NCBI RefSeq assembly: GCF_016807805.1
Contig: NZ_CP063362.1
Location: 2,283,001-2,347,000, forward strand
Length of the DNA: 64,000 nt
Source: Xanthobacter dioxanivorans
GTDB taxonomy: Bacteria; Pseudomonadota; Alphaproteobacteria; Rhizobiales; Xanthobacteraceae
Reading direction: 5' to 3'
The stretch's first letter is position 1, and each line of letters begins with the position of its first letter. Under the pieces are notes generated by a model. The model ran no database searches, had not been told where the DNA came from, and was given only the letters and a program-made list of their open reading frames with translations. A program made the translations under genes and the position numbers. Below, one piece after another: positions 9,795-18,087 of this stretch.

Positions 9795-11925
9795 CGAGCA
9801 CCCCCGCCTGCAGCTGGTGGAGGCTGGCATAGCGCCCGCCGGATGAGATCAGCTGGTCATGGCTGCCGTCCTCCACCAGCCGCCCGCGCTCCAGCGTCAG
9901 GATGCGGTCGGCCCGGCGCACGGTGGACAGGCGATGGGCGATGATGATGACGGTGCGCCCCTTGGCGATGCGCTCCATGTTCTGCTGCACCGCCCGCTCG
10001 CTCTCATAGTCGAGGGCGCTGGTGGCTTCGTCGAAGATGAGGATGCGCGGATTGGTCACCAAGGCTCGGGCAATGGCGATGCGCTGGCGCTGTCCGCCGG
10101 ACAGGCCGTTGCCCCGTTCGCCCACCACCGTGTCGTAGCCCTGGGGCAGCTCCAGGATGAAGTCGTGTGCCCCAGCCAGTTGCGCCGCGGCGACCACCCG
10201 TTCCATGGACATGGCCGGATCGGTCAGCGCGATGTTCTCCCGCACCGAGCGATTGAACAGCACGTTCTCCTGCAGGACCACGCCGATCTGCCGCCGGAGC
10301 CAGGCCACATCCACCATGGCGAGGTCGACGCCGTCGATCAGCACCCGTCCGGCCTCCGGGACGTAGAGACGCTGGACCAGCTTGGTCACAGTCGACTTCC
10401 CCGAGCCGGAGGGGCCGACGATGCCCACCACCTGCCCGGCCGGAAGGTCGAAGCTCAGGTCATGCAGGACCACGGGGCCGCCCACGCGATAGCGGAACAC
10501 CACGTGGTCGAAGCGGATGGCGCCGCGCAGCATCGGAAGCGAGGCCCGGCCTGGCGTATAGGCGGGCTCGGGCGTGGTGTTGAGGATGTCGCCGAGGCGG
10601 TCGATGGAGATGCGAGCCTGATGAAAATCCTGCCACACCTGGGCCAGCCGCAGCACCGGTTGCGACACTCGCGAGGCCAGCATGTTGAAGGCCACCAGCT
10701 CGCCCACCGTGAGCGTCCCGTCGATGACGAGGCGCGCACCGAGATAGAGGGTCGCCGCCGTCACTACCTTGCTGACCAGCTGGACCCCCTGGCTTGCCCA
10801 GTTGCCGAGGCTGAGCACCTCGAAGCTGGAGGCGACATAGGCCGCGAGCTGCTCTTCCCAGCGCCGTTGCATCTGCGGCTCCACCGCCATGGCCTTCAGC
10901 GTCTCAACGCCGGTGACGCTCTCCACCAGGAAGGCCTGGTTCTCCGCCCCCTTGTTGAACTTGTCCTCGAGCTTGCGCCGAAACAGCGGCGTCACCCCGG
11001 CCGAGATGGCGATGTAGAAGGGGAAGGAGGCGAGCACCACCCATGTCAGCAGGGGTGAATACATGAACATGACGGCGATGAAGACGAGGGCGAAGACGAG
11101 GTCGACCACGAGGGTCAGCGCCGATCCGGTGAGAAAGCTGCGGATGTTTTCCAGCTCCCGCACCCGGGCGACGGAATCCCCCGCCCGGCGCGCCTCGAAA
11201 TAGGCGATGGGCAGCCCGAGCAGGTGCTTGTAGAGCCGCGCGCCCAGCTCCACGTCGATGCGGTTGGTGGTGTGCGCGAACACATGGGTGCGCAGCGCGC
11301 CGAGGAGAGACTCGAACACCGACACCGTGACCAGGCCGAGCACCAGCACGTCGAGGGTGGTGAGCCCGCGATGGACCAGCACCTTGTCGATGATCACCTG
11401 GAAGAACAACGGCGTGATGAGCGCCAGCACCTGCAGGAACAAGGAGGCCGCCAGCACCTCGCCGAGCAGGCTGCGATACTTGTGCATGGCGCGCACGAAC
11501 CAGGCGATGTCGAAGGTGCGCGAGAGGTCCGCGAACCGCGCCCGCCGCGCCATCAGCAGCAGGCGGCCGGTCCACTCCTTCTCGAACGCCGCCCGGTCCA
11601 CCTGCGCCGGCCGACCCGACACCGGATCCTGGATGAGCGCCTTGTCCGCGATGATCTTGCCGATCACCACGAAGGTGCCGTCGGCCTGCTCGGCGATGGC
11701 GGGAAGAGGAGCTTTTGCGAGCTTCGGCCAGGAGGAGGCAACGATGCGGGACTTCAATCCGAACGCGCGGGCCGCCCGAAGCATCTCGACCGGGCCGACG
11801 CTGGCGACGCTCAATTGGTGCCTCAGCTGCCCGACTTCCACGGCGACCCCGTGAAAGCGCAACATCAGTACCAGCGCGGACAAGCCGGAATCCGGTCGTC
11901 CGCCCGTTTCCGAGCCACCCAGCAT
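9784..11925 (-). CDS. Type I secretion ABC transporter with C39-like N-terminal domain (HlyB type)
   Basis: About 713 residues from the ATG at 11925; TTG at 11982 and ATG at 11952 are alternatives without better ribosome sites. The N-terminal 120 residues resemble a C39 peptidase domain, but the catalytic Cys position reads DSGLSALV, so it is a non-cleaving C39-like domain as in HlyB. The substrate therefore probably keeps its termini. A six-helix transmembrane domain follows (about 135-430), then an ATPase with Walker A GPSGSGKST, signature LSGGQRQR and Walker B ILIFDEATSALD. It energises export of the RTX exoprotein through the adjacent HlyD protein. It is the first gene of the minus-strand operon. 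Its codon use is GC-rich like the core genome and unlike the immunity gene. Confidence 0.93.
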   Translation of the reverse strand: MLGGSETGGRPDSGLSALVLMLRFHGVAVEVGQLRHQLSVASVGPVEMLRAARAFGLKSRIVASSWPKLAKAPLPAIAEQADGTFVVIGKIIADKALIQDPVSGRPAQVDRAAFEKEWTGRLLLMARRARFADLSRTFDIAWFVRAMHKYRSLLGEVLAASLFLQVLALITPLFFQVIIDKVLVHRGLTTLDVLVLGLVTVSVFESLLGALRTHVFAHTTNRIDVELGARLYKHLLGLPIAYFEARRAGDSVARVRELENIRSFLTGSALTLVVDLVFALVFIAVMFMYSPLLTWVVLASFPFYIAISAGVTPLFRRKLEDKFNKGAENQAFLVESVTGVETLKAMAVEPQMQRRWEEQLAAYVASSFEVLSLGNWASQGVQLVSKVVTAATLYLGARLVIDGTLTVGELVAFNMLASRVSQPVLRLAQVWQDFHQARISIDRLGDILNTTPEPAYTPGRASLPMLRGAIRFDHVVFRYRVGGPVVLHDLSFDLPAGQVVGIVGPSGSGKSTVTKLVQRLYVPEAGRVLIDGVDLAMVDVAWLRRQIGVVLQENVLFNRSVRENIALTDPAMSMERVVAAAQLAGAHDFILELPQGYDTVVGERGNGLSGGQRQRIAIARALVTNPRILIFDEATSALDYESERAVQQNMERIAKGRTVIIIAHRLSTVRRADRILTLERGRLVEDGSHDQLISSGGRYASLHQLQAGVLDVG

Positions 11926-12362
11926 GTATGATTGCCCTGACGCAATTACCATCAGAGGTAGCAGGGCGATGGCCCCGCGCAAGTTAAATTTTTCGCCGAG
12001 CTTTGTTCCCTAGCGTCATGTGTGGCCGAAATGTCGAGAGGATCAATTGACGTAAAGTCAATCGTCAATTTGTCATATCGCGGCAGGGCTCCATGCAAGC
12101 GCATCGCAGCATGAGATGGACAACTGTCTGCACGCTGGCGGATGCCCCTTACTCATCTTTGAACCAGGAATGATTGCGGCTCTCAAGTGATGTCATCTTC
12201 ATCGCTCGAGGCGACGTGCGATGATTTTTCGACCATTCGACACGAGAGAATGGAAAATATTCGAAGAAATACACCATTATCGTGTACATATTGACTTTTC
12301 ATAAAATATATGATATAATTAAACTGCCGCAAGCGCGTGGCACTGAATTCGGAGATCACCAA
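11926..12362. promoter_or_regulatory. Divergent intergenic region with operator-like inverted repeats
   Basis: This 437-bp AT-rich region lies between the secretion operon and a divergently transcribed small gene. Positions 12,046-12,062 form a perfect palindrome ATTGAC-N5-GTCAAT. Wider arms, CAATTGACG at 12,044-12,052 and CGTCAATT at 12,063-12,070, make a second overlapping inverted repeat. The site is about 120 bp upstream of the transporter start and is a candidate binding site for a regulator of toxin secretion. No regulator gene is adjacent. No coding region is seen here. Confidence 0.4.
12291..12319 (+). promoter_or_regulatory. Near-consensus sigma-70 promoter
   Basis: TTGACT at 12,291-12,296 and a perfect TATAAT at 12,314-12,319 are separated by exactly 17 bp. 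Transcription would start near 12,326, so translation of the following gene must begin at 12,363 and not at the upstream in-frame start at 12,282. Confidence 0.75.
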
Positions 12363-13013
12363 ATGCCAAGCAATTCTATTCCCACTACACTCATTCTCTT
12401 CTCCAAGAACTGGGCTGGCAAGGCTCAGGCCGGTCGCTTCTCTTCAGCGGATGCCGAACGCGCCACGGCCGCCGCTTTCAAGAACGGCGCCTCCGTCGTG
12501 ACCTTCACGGAATGCGACGACGCTGATCTCATCGCCGCCATCCCCGCCGGGCGGTTCGGCGAGAACGATCGCCCGCTGCTCACCAGCGTCCGCCAGGACA
12601 TCTTCAAGCGCCTGGTCACCATCACCGAAACACAGGGCAAGGCGACGACGCCTGCCCAGTCGCAGGAGAAGGCCGCTGAGGCCGATGCCGAGAAAAATGA
12701 GCCTACGGCGCCTACGCGCAAGAAGGCCGCTGCCATGCTCGCTACAGTGACGGACAAGGCAACCGGCGAAACGCTGATCAGCGTCGTCGTCAAGGAAGGC
12801 GCCAAGCATTGGCCCGGCCTCAAGAAGGGCGACATCGTGCTGGCCACCGACTTCAGCGACGGCGAGTACAATGGCTGGTGGGAGGCGGTGGTGAAGGCCC
12901 GCAGCGACAGCCACGTCACCCTCGAATGGCGCGACTACAAGGACATGCCCACCTTCACCCGGCCGATCACGCAGGTCGCGCCCATCCACCCGGAGTGCAA
13001 GGTGGCAGTCTGA
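12363..13013 (+). CDS. Conserved hypothetical protein
   Basis: 216 residues from the ATG at 12,363, with GGAG upstream and a near-perfect promoter 44 bp before it. I do not recognise the family. The N-terminal part is soluble alpha/beta (TLILFSKNWAGKAQAGRFSS). Residues about 98-125 are a charged, Ala/Glu/Lys-rich linker. The C-terminal part (KKGDIVLATDFSDGEYNGWW ... VTLEWRDYKDMPTFTR) looks like a small beta-barrel of the kind used in nucleic-acid or chromatin-reader folds, but that is only an impression. There is no signal peptide. It is monocistronic with a strong terminator at 13,036-13,067. A strong promoter and private terminator suggest high expression. Confidence 0.7.
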   Translation: MPSNSIPTTLILFSKNWAGKAQAGRFSSADAERATAAAFKNGASVVTFTECDDADLIAAIPAGRFGENDRPLLTSVRQDIFKRLVTITETQGKATTPAQSQEKAAEADAEKNEPTAPTRKKAAAMLATVTDKATGETLISVVVKEGAKHWPGLKKGDIVLATDFSDGEYNGWWEAVVKARSDSHVTLEWRDYKDMPTFTRPITQVAPIHPECKVAV

Positions 13014-13035
13014 AGGCCGATACACGGTGAGTACG

Positions 13036-13067
13036 AAGAATGGGGCAGCTCCGGCTGCCCCATTCTT
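13036..13067 (+). terminator. Rho-independent terminator
   Basis: A 13-bp perfect stem (AAGAATGGGGCAG / CTGCCCCATTCTT) with a six-base loop is followed by a T run. It lies 22 bp after the stop of the gene ending at 13,013. Confidence 0.85.
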
Positions 13068-13106
13068 TTTGTCTGCCCGGCTCACGTCAGCTGGCTCAAA
13101 TGCCTG

Positions 13107-13769
13107 TCAGAATGGCTTGCGCCACGTCCGCATCAGCGAGCACCCCTGGGCGGACTTCACAGCTTCATCGTAGCCGCGATCCGTGGCCTTGCCGCGCTCG
13201 CTGAGCGCCTTGGGGAGGATGAGCAAGCTGTCTTCGGGCAAGCGCCGCCCTTGGGCCTTCAGGGCGTACTCCGTGGCCTTGCCGGGGGTCGTATCGAGCC
13301 TGACGCAGTGAATGCGTTGAAGGCGGGTATCAGGCACGAGACGAAAGGCATTGTCTTTCACCCACGTGGCCAGTTCGTACCTGAACCGGGACTCCATGGG
13401 CGCGAGCACGATCGCATGTTCATGCAGGCCATCGTTGAGAGAGGCATCGGCCAAAGACACCTTGTCTGTCTTGAACACCGGCAGATCGGGCGCGGCGAGC
13501 ATCAAGGGCAGGTACCGGCGCTGGGAGGGCTTGTCGGGATGATGCGCAAAGCGGTGAGCCAACCGCCAATAGACCTTCTCGATATCCCCATGCATGAGAT
13601 CGATCTTGCCCGCCTGGGTCGTGGCTGAGAGGCTCTTGAACATGAAAGTGAACAGGTAGCCGGTGCAGCCGTCGGCGATATGGTCTTCGACCCATTGGCC
13701 GTAGCTGCTGACGAGGTTGTTGACGCGACCCCATCGCGAGCGTGAGGGACCAGAGAACGTTTTCTTCAT
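13107..13769 (-). CDS. Putative HUH-type Rep-like protein
   Basis: 220 residues from the ATG at 13,769 (an alternative start lies three codons earlier). Three segments fall in the order of HUH replication/relaxase motifs: a hydrophobic strand GYLFTFMFKSL (motif 1), a two-His strand DGLHEHAIVLAP (motif 2), and KATEYALKA with a candidate nucleophilic Tyr (motif 3). A His-rich stretch, HRFAHHPDK, lies between the first two. The spacing is plausible but not tested, and I cannot name a family. It is the innermost gene of the suspected integrative element, transcribed in the same direction as the integrase. An AT-rich non-coding region follows upstream. Confidence 0.55.
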   Translation of the reverse strand: MKKTFSGPSRSRWGRVNNLVSSYGQWVEDHIADGCTGYLFTFMFKSLSATTQAGKIDLMHGDIEKVYWRLAHRFAHHPDKPSQRRYLPLMLAAPDLPVFKTDKVSLADASLNDGLHEHAIVLAPMESRFRYELATWVKDNAFRLVPDTRLQRIHCVRLDTTPGKATEYALKAQGRRLPEDSLLILPKALSERGKATDRGYDEAVKSAQGCSLMRTWRKPF

Positions 13770-14283
13770 CGAACACACCAGAAATATGACGATGATACAT
13801 GTTTACAGAATCTGCCAATGCAACTGCATAGTCAGATTAATTAAACAACAATCATGAAATATTATCAGGAATAGTATCTGTATAAATACATATGCATAAT
13901 TGATCAAATTATCGTTTATTCTACGCATGATTGATAGTTATATCGAGACATGCAACATCATTGAAAATACAACTGAAAGCCTTAATCAGAATCATTTTTG
14001 ATCGTGTCTCAGTTCTATTTTCTGATTCAGGGTTCACTCATTCAAGCCCTGTGATGCAGATCTGAATCATCCATCTCGCATTCAGACATGACTTGCCATA
14101 TGCGGAGCGTGATACGGCCCACATGGAAGCTGTCGAAGGCGATCCGATCCACGTCGAAAACCCAATCGTCGATCGATATGCGCTGATGTTCTGATGATTT
14201 ACAGAATTGCGATTTGCACCCTCATGGCGTGCTCTCTGAAAATTAAAGCGCGGCCCGCCGCACCACGATCGCGTTTACAAACG
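13770..14283. other. AT-rich non-coding region in the integrative element
   Basis: No credible gene is present. The stretch is far more AT-rich than its surroundings. It contains an inverted repeat, TGATTCAG at 14,023-14,030 and CTGAATCA at 14,062-14,069, with inner arms CAGGG (14,029-14,033) and CCCTG (14,047-14,051). It lies between a possible HUH Rep gene and the DUF927 gene, a position where an element's replication origin could be; this is only a suggestion. Confidence 0.4.
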
Positions 14284-14313
14284 AAAAAGGCCCCGCGCTG
14301 CGCGCGCGAGGCC
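14284..14313 (-). terminator. Rho-independent terminator of the DUF927 gene
   Basis: On the minus strand, GGCCTCGCGC pairs with GCGCGGGGCC (one imperfection) and is followed by TTTTT. It lies about 30 bp past the stop codon at 14,343. Confidence 0.7.
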
Positions 14314-14342
14314 AAAATGTGAGGCACATGTGAGCCACCGCC

Positions 14343-15992
14343 TCAGGCGGCATCCGGTTCCTTCTTCGGCGTATTCCTGGCAGGTCCCGCAATTCGCGCG
14401 ATATCGAACACCACATAATGGCGCCGGGGTGGATGCAGGCCTTTCACGCGGATCTGGCGCACATAGCGGCCCGCCTCCTTGCCGGGCAGGAGATACCCGC
14501 GCGCCTTCAGGGAAGCCAACACACCATCCGCCTGCCACGCAGGCACGATGTCCGGCAGGCGGTCACGCAGGAGTGCCAGTCCCGACACACCCGAGATATC
14601 GCGACGTATGCCGAACATTGTCTTCCCGGTGGCCGGGCGCACCTTCATCCCTTCGGCCACCTTGGGGAACAGCTTGGGGTCGCCGGCGTGGGCGCGCAGC
14701 CAGGCCAGCATATCGTCGGCGGCGGAGCCGGCAGGTCGCACAATCTCCCAGGCCTGCCGATGCACCTTGCGGATTGCGGCTGCGGCCGCTTTCTTCGTCC
14801 ACGGCGCGACCTTGTAGTGCGCGGCGAGCATCGCGGCCGCGTACACCGCCGCGAACTTGCGGGCGAAACGTTCGGCGAAAGGCGAGGGAGCCGTAACGGC
14901 CTTGGCCATGAACCGCTCCACATACTCCCGGGCACTCTGCTCGGCCTCTGGATCGGCAAGGAACCTCTTCATGAAGCGCCGGATGGGGCGGCCATAATTC
15001 TCGCAGATCGCCAGCTCCGCACGGCGGGCCAGTTCTGCCCGGCGCTCTCCGGACGGCTCCCGGTCGAAGATTCCACCCTCATCCCGAGCCGGCACGGGAA
15101 TGCCGATCAGGCGGACCTGCTCGCCGTCGTTGCGCCGTCGGATCCCGGTGCCGTCGAGGGGCTCCTCTCCGGATGACAGCCCGAAAAGCAGGTACTGGAT
15201 GTTGCGCAACTCGAAGTCGGAGACCGCCCGGTTGGATCTTTGGCGTCCTTGCCCGCCGGTCATCTTGTAGGCAAGGTTCTGAGCGTGCTGGAGGCGCTTG
15301 GCGGGCGTTCCCTCAATCCGACCCAGTTCGTCGAGGACGAGGAGCGAGTCGTTACTGCGGGCAGCCTGCTCTTCGAGGGCACGGTCGGTCAGGTCATGAG
15401 TGCGAAGGCACTCCCGTCCTGCCTTCTCGATGACGGACTGCGCCGCAGTCGAGGCCAGGCTCTTGCCGGTCGAGGACTCGCCGATGAAGTGGAACACTGC
15501 CCCCTCGTCCTGGCCGACCGGTCGCAGCAGGCACCCGGCGAATGCGACACTCACCGCGAAGGTGAGATAGCTGGAACTCGCACACGCCTCAGCCAGCCCT
15601 TCGCGCCATGCCTTGGTCCTGCCCTTCGCGCATTGCCGAGCTGGAACGGGGTGAGTGGGGACCAACCGGGGGCCATGGCCGACAGCGCCATCTGGGAACA
15701 GGTAGGCGCGGCCGTGCCATCCAAGGATGCTTGTCGAATGAACGATGTCGCAGCCCTCCGCGATCAGCGCCAGCCGCAGATCCCCGAGCCAATCCTCCGG
15801 CATGCGGGCGCCCTGCGCTGCGAGGGTTCGCTTAGCTCCGCGGGGGTCATCGATCTGGGATCGAGGAATAATCGCGGTCGAACGGCCACCACTAACGGTG
15901 TCGAAGTCGACCTTCACCGAGTAGAAATTGTCGTCGATGTTGTGATGGATCTCGATAGGCTGGACCCATTGCATCTTGTACGCGCGCGTCAT
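14343..15992 (-). CDS. DUF927 domain-containing P-loop ATPase
   Basis: 549 residues from the ATG at 15,992, preceded by AGGATT; an in-frame start at 16,022 is less likely. The DUF927 core occupies roughly residues 60-340. It includes a Walker A-like FIGESSTGKS and an acidic Walker B-like DSLLVLDELGRI followed by an alternative-fold ATPase arrangement. The C-terminal 150 residues are helical and end in a winged-helix-like region (GVLASLKARGYLLPGKEAG). Proteins of this family sit in genomic islands next to replication or primase functions, and a helicase-like role in element replication is the usual inference. It is in the element's minus-strand gene series, 114 bp after the Rep-like gene. Confidence 0.8.
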   Translation of the reverse strand: MTRAYKMQWVQPIEIHHNIDDNFYSVKVDFDTVSGGRSTAIIPRSQIDDPRGAKRTLAAQGARMPEDWLGDLRLALIAEGCDIVHSTSILGWHGRAYLFPDGAVGHGPRLVPTHPVPARQCAKGRTKAWREGLAEACASSSYLTFAVSVAFAGCLLRPVGQDEGAVFHFIGESSTGKSLASTAAQSVIEKAGRECLRTHDLTDRALEEQAARSNDSLLVLDELGRIEGTPAKRLQHAQNLAYKMTGGQGRQRSNRAVSDFELRNIQYLLFGLSSGEEPLDGTGIRRRNDGEQVRLIGIPVPARDEGGIFDREPSGERRAELARRAELAICENYGRPIRRFMKRFLADPEAEQSAREYVERFMAKAVTAPSPFAERFARKFAAVYAAAMLAAHYKVAPWTKKAAAAAIRKVHRQAWEIVRPAGSAADDMLAWLRAHAGDPKLFPKVAEGMKVRPATGKTMFGIRRDISGVSGLALLRDRLPDIVPAWQADGVLASLKARGYLLPGKEAGRYVRQIRVKGLHPPRRHYVVFDIARIAGPARNTPKKEPDAA

Positions 15993-16106
15993 GTTGGAAT
16001 CCTGAGTTGATGGAGCCACCAATGGCTCACATGGCAGCAGACAAGGGCCTGCGCGCGCGCCGGAGCGCGCGTGCAGGGAGTTGGCGATAGGTTGAGGTTG
16101 TCGCGA

Positions 16107-17006
16107 CTACTTCCGGGGCCTGCCGCATCCACGGAGACGTTCGGAGAGGCGAATGCGCGGCGCCCGAATGGACTTCTCGTCGAAGAGAGGGGCGGGCCCC
16201 GGTCGAAACCCGACGACCCGGAATCGCTCGGTGACCGCCTGGTCGAGGAGCCATGCGTCGTGCTCGGCCAGATGCCGACTGGGCAACGGCACGGTGCGCT
16301 GGCCGGCTCGCTCATCGTCACCGGCGTCCGAGACATGCATCCTCGACGTCCGCGCCAGGACTTGGCTGATCGCGTTCCCCAGGTGGCTGCGCTCCACCTC
16401 GACGATCTTGACCAGCCAGCCGGGCGTCATCCCCGCTTTCGGAGTCAGTGCCGCCTGGAGTGCGACCTTGTCGGGGCCGGTAATGACCGCCTGAAGGCGG
16501 GGCTGCCACCAGCGGTGACCGCCTTGGTCGTGCAGCGACGCATCCACTCCGATGACGCCCTTGACCGAGCCCTTAGGGAGACTCTTCAATCGCTTGAGGA
16601 ACCACGCCAAGCCGCCAGCGACATCGCACGAATGAAGTTCTCCTGGCGGGAGACGCCATTTCTTCCGCACGACCGACACGAGGTAGATCGGGCTCGTTGA
16701 GGCCTTCAGGCGCGGGTGAAGCCGGACCGTCAGACGGGCACGCTCGATCCGCGACGCGTAATGGCACGCCGCGCAGCACGTCCGAGGGTCGTCGCAGGCC
16801 CAGCCCGGCCCGCAGAGCCAGAAGTCCTGGCTGTGCTTGCCCTCGATCCCGCGACGTTCAAAGCGATCGCCCATGGCGATGTTGCGATCGCGGATGTTGT
16901 CGAGGGTTTCGAAGCCATCGAGGCGGCACGGTTTGAGGCGCTTCCGAAGCTCCGCCTCAACGGCAACAAGGCGGGGGGCATAGAAATGCGAGCGCTTAGC
17001 GGTCAT
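16107..17006 (-). CDS. Cys-rich Rep-like protein of the integrative element
   Basis: 299 residues from the ATG at 17,006, which overlaps the end of the AlpA gene and has GAAGGG upstream. A probable zinc-binding cluster, CGPGWACDDPRTCCAACHY, is followed by basic residues (ASRIERARL). Further on, SPIYLVSVVRKKW and HRWWQPRLQAVITG lie where plasmid Rep_1 proteins carry their TLT strand and His-x-His strand, but the His pair is replaced by Arg and Gln. If it derives from a rolling-circle Rep, it is degenerate at the metal-binding site. I do not assign a function. Coupling to the AlpA gene suggests co-expression. Confidence 0.6.
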   Translation of the reverse strand: MTAKRSHFYAPRLVAVEAELRKRLKPCRLDGFETLDNIRDRNIAMGDRFERRGIEGKHSQDFWLCGPGWACDDPRTCCAACHYASRIERARLTVRLHPRLKASTSPIYLVSVVRKKWRLPPGELHSCDVAGGLAWFLKRLKSLPKGSVKGVIGVDASLHDQGGHRWWQPRLQAVITGPDKVALQAALTPKAGMTPGWLVKIVEVERSHLGNAISQVLARTSRMHVSDAGDDERAGQRTVPLPSRHLAEHDAWLLDQAVTERFRVVGFRPGPAPLFDEKSIRAPRIRLSERLRGCGRPRK

Positions 17007-17199
17007 CGTGCACGCCCTTCTCAACGAGAGCGGCGATGTCAGACGCGCGCCACCGCGTCAGGCGTGGTCCGATCTTGACCGGCGCGGGATATCGTTGTCC
17101 CCGCCCCGCGTAGAGCGTGGCGCGAGAAATCCCGAGAATCTTCACCACCTGCTTCGCCGTAAGTAAGTGGCCGATGGGGTCCAAACTGTCCGAACTCAT
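16996..17199 (-). CDS. AlpA-family excisionase/transcriptional regulator
   Basis: 67 residues with the classic AlpA/MerR-like helix-turn-helix: LLTAKQVVKILGISRATLYA, then YPAPVKIGPRLTRWRASDI. Such proteins control integrase expression or act as excision factors in P4-like elements. The gene overlaps the start of the next gene by about 11 bases. An AAGGAGGG-type site (GGGTGCCC region reversed) precedes the ATG. Short length is normal for this family. Confidence 0.9.
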   Translation of the reverse strand: MSSDSLDPIGHLLTAKQVVKILGISRATLYAGRGQRYPAPVKIGPRLTRWRASDIAALVEKGVHDDR

Positions 17200-17267
17200 G
17201 GGTGCCCTCCTTTGGGAAGGGCACCCACTTAGACCAACTCAGCGGGGCTGAGACGCAACTTGGACCG

Positions 17268-17924
17268 TCAAAGCTCAAGCCCCTTTGAAGTTGCGGTATG
17301 CCGCCGACCCAGTCTCTGCTCCTTCCTTTTGATGCGCTTGAGCTCTTCCTCGACGCGCTCTCGTGCCTTCTCGATCCAGCTCCTGACGGTATTATCCGCC
17401 ACCTCTAGACGGGCATCGGCAGCGAGGGCGGATGTAGCGGCCATGATCTTTTTAGTTGTCTCGTTCTTTCTGGATGTCGGATCATATCCATATGTTGCGT
17501 CTCGGCACATTGCGTAGAACATGATGAGCAGTTTTCCGATGTTCCGAGTTTCCACTTGACCCTTGAGTTTCCTGACCTCGCTTTCCAACGCCCTGACTTT
17601 CCGCCGGAGTATCTTGGGCGATTCTGGGGGATTCGGGCGGTAGGCCAGATAGCTCTGTCTCATCGCTTCCGGAACTGGGATTTTGCATGCATCGCAGTAC
17701 TTGAATATCGCGTCTTGGCTTATGAAAGTGTCCGTGTGGTCGTACTGAAAAAACAGCCGCCTGAGATCTTTGTACTCAGTGCTTTGCTTTACGCTTGCAA
17801 ACCTCTTCGCCCTCGGGTCACAGCCCACGACTAACGCTGCGGCCTGCCAGTAAGTCAGAAACTCAGCCTTACCCCAATACCCCCAATCCGGCGCGTCTTC
17901 GCTAACCGCTCCATCAACAGTCAT
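17268..17924 (-). CDS. Hypothetical protein with central coiled coil
   Basis: About 218 residues from the ATG at 17,924, which has GGAG six bases upstream; the ATG at 17,936 has no site. The N-terminal half begins DWGYWGKAEFLTYWQAAALV, an arrangement found in island-borne proteins of unknown role. Residues about 105-130 form a charged coiled coil (RRKVRALESEVRKLKGQVE). The C-terminal third has a helix-turn-helix-like stretch (ARLEVADNTVRSWIEKAR) and a very basic tail. DNA binding is plausible but not proven. It lies 68 bp upstream of alpA on the same strand. Confidence 0.7.
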   Translation of the reverse strand: MTVDGAVSEDAPDWGYWGKAEFLTYWQAAALVVGCDPRAKRFASVKQSTEYKDLRRLFFQYDHTDTFISQDAIFKYCDACKIPVPEAMRQSYLAYRPNPPESPKILRRKVRALESEVRKLKGQVETRNIGKLLIMFYAMCRDATYGYDPTSRKNETTKKIMAATSALAADARLEVADNTVRSWIEKARERVEEELKRIKRKEQRLGRRHTATSKGLEL

Positions 17925-18087
17925 GACATACTCCATGCTTAAGGTGTTCTGCGACTTTCCGGGCGCAGGTCCGGCCGACCATCTGCAGGGCGGACGCTAG
18001 CCTTCGTTCCGGAACCATCCGAAACGTTGCAGATGACGAACTGCTGGGAGAAGCTGTCTTGCGGATTCCCCGTAGATCAGCTCCGCA

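Noticed and set aside
13770..14283. An sRNA or origin in the AT-rich stretch
   Set aside because: Only short inverted repeats are visible; there is no promoter plus terminator pair and no iteron series, so it is listed only as non-coding.
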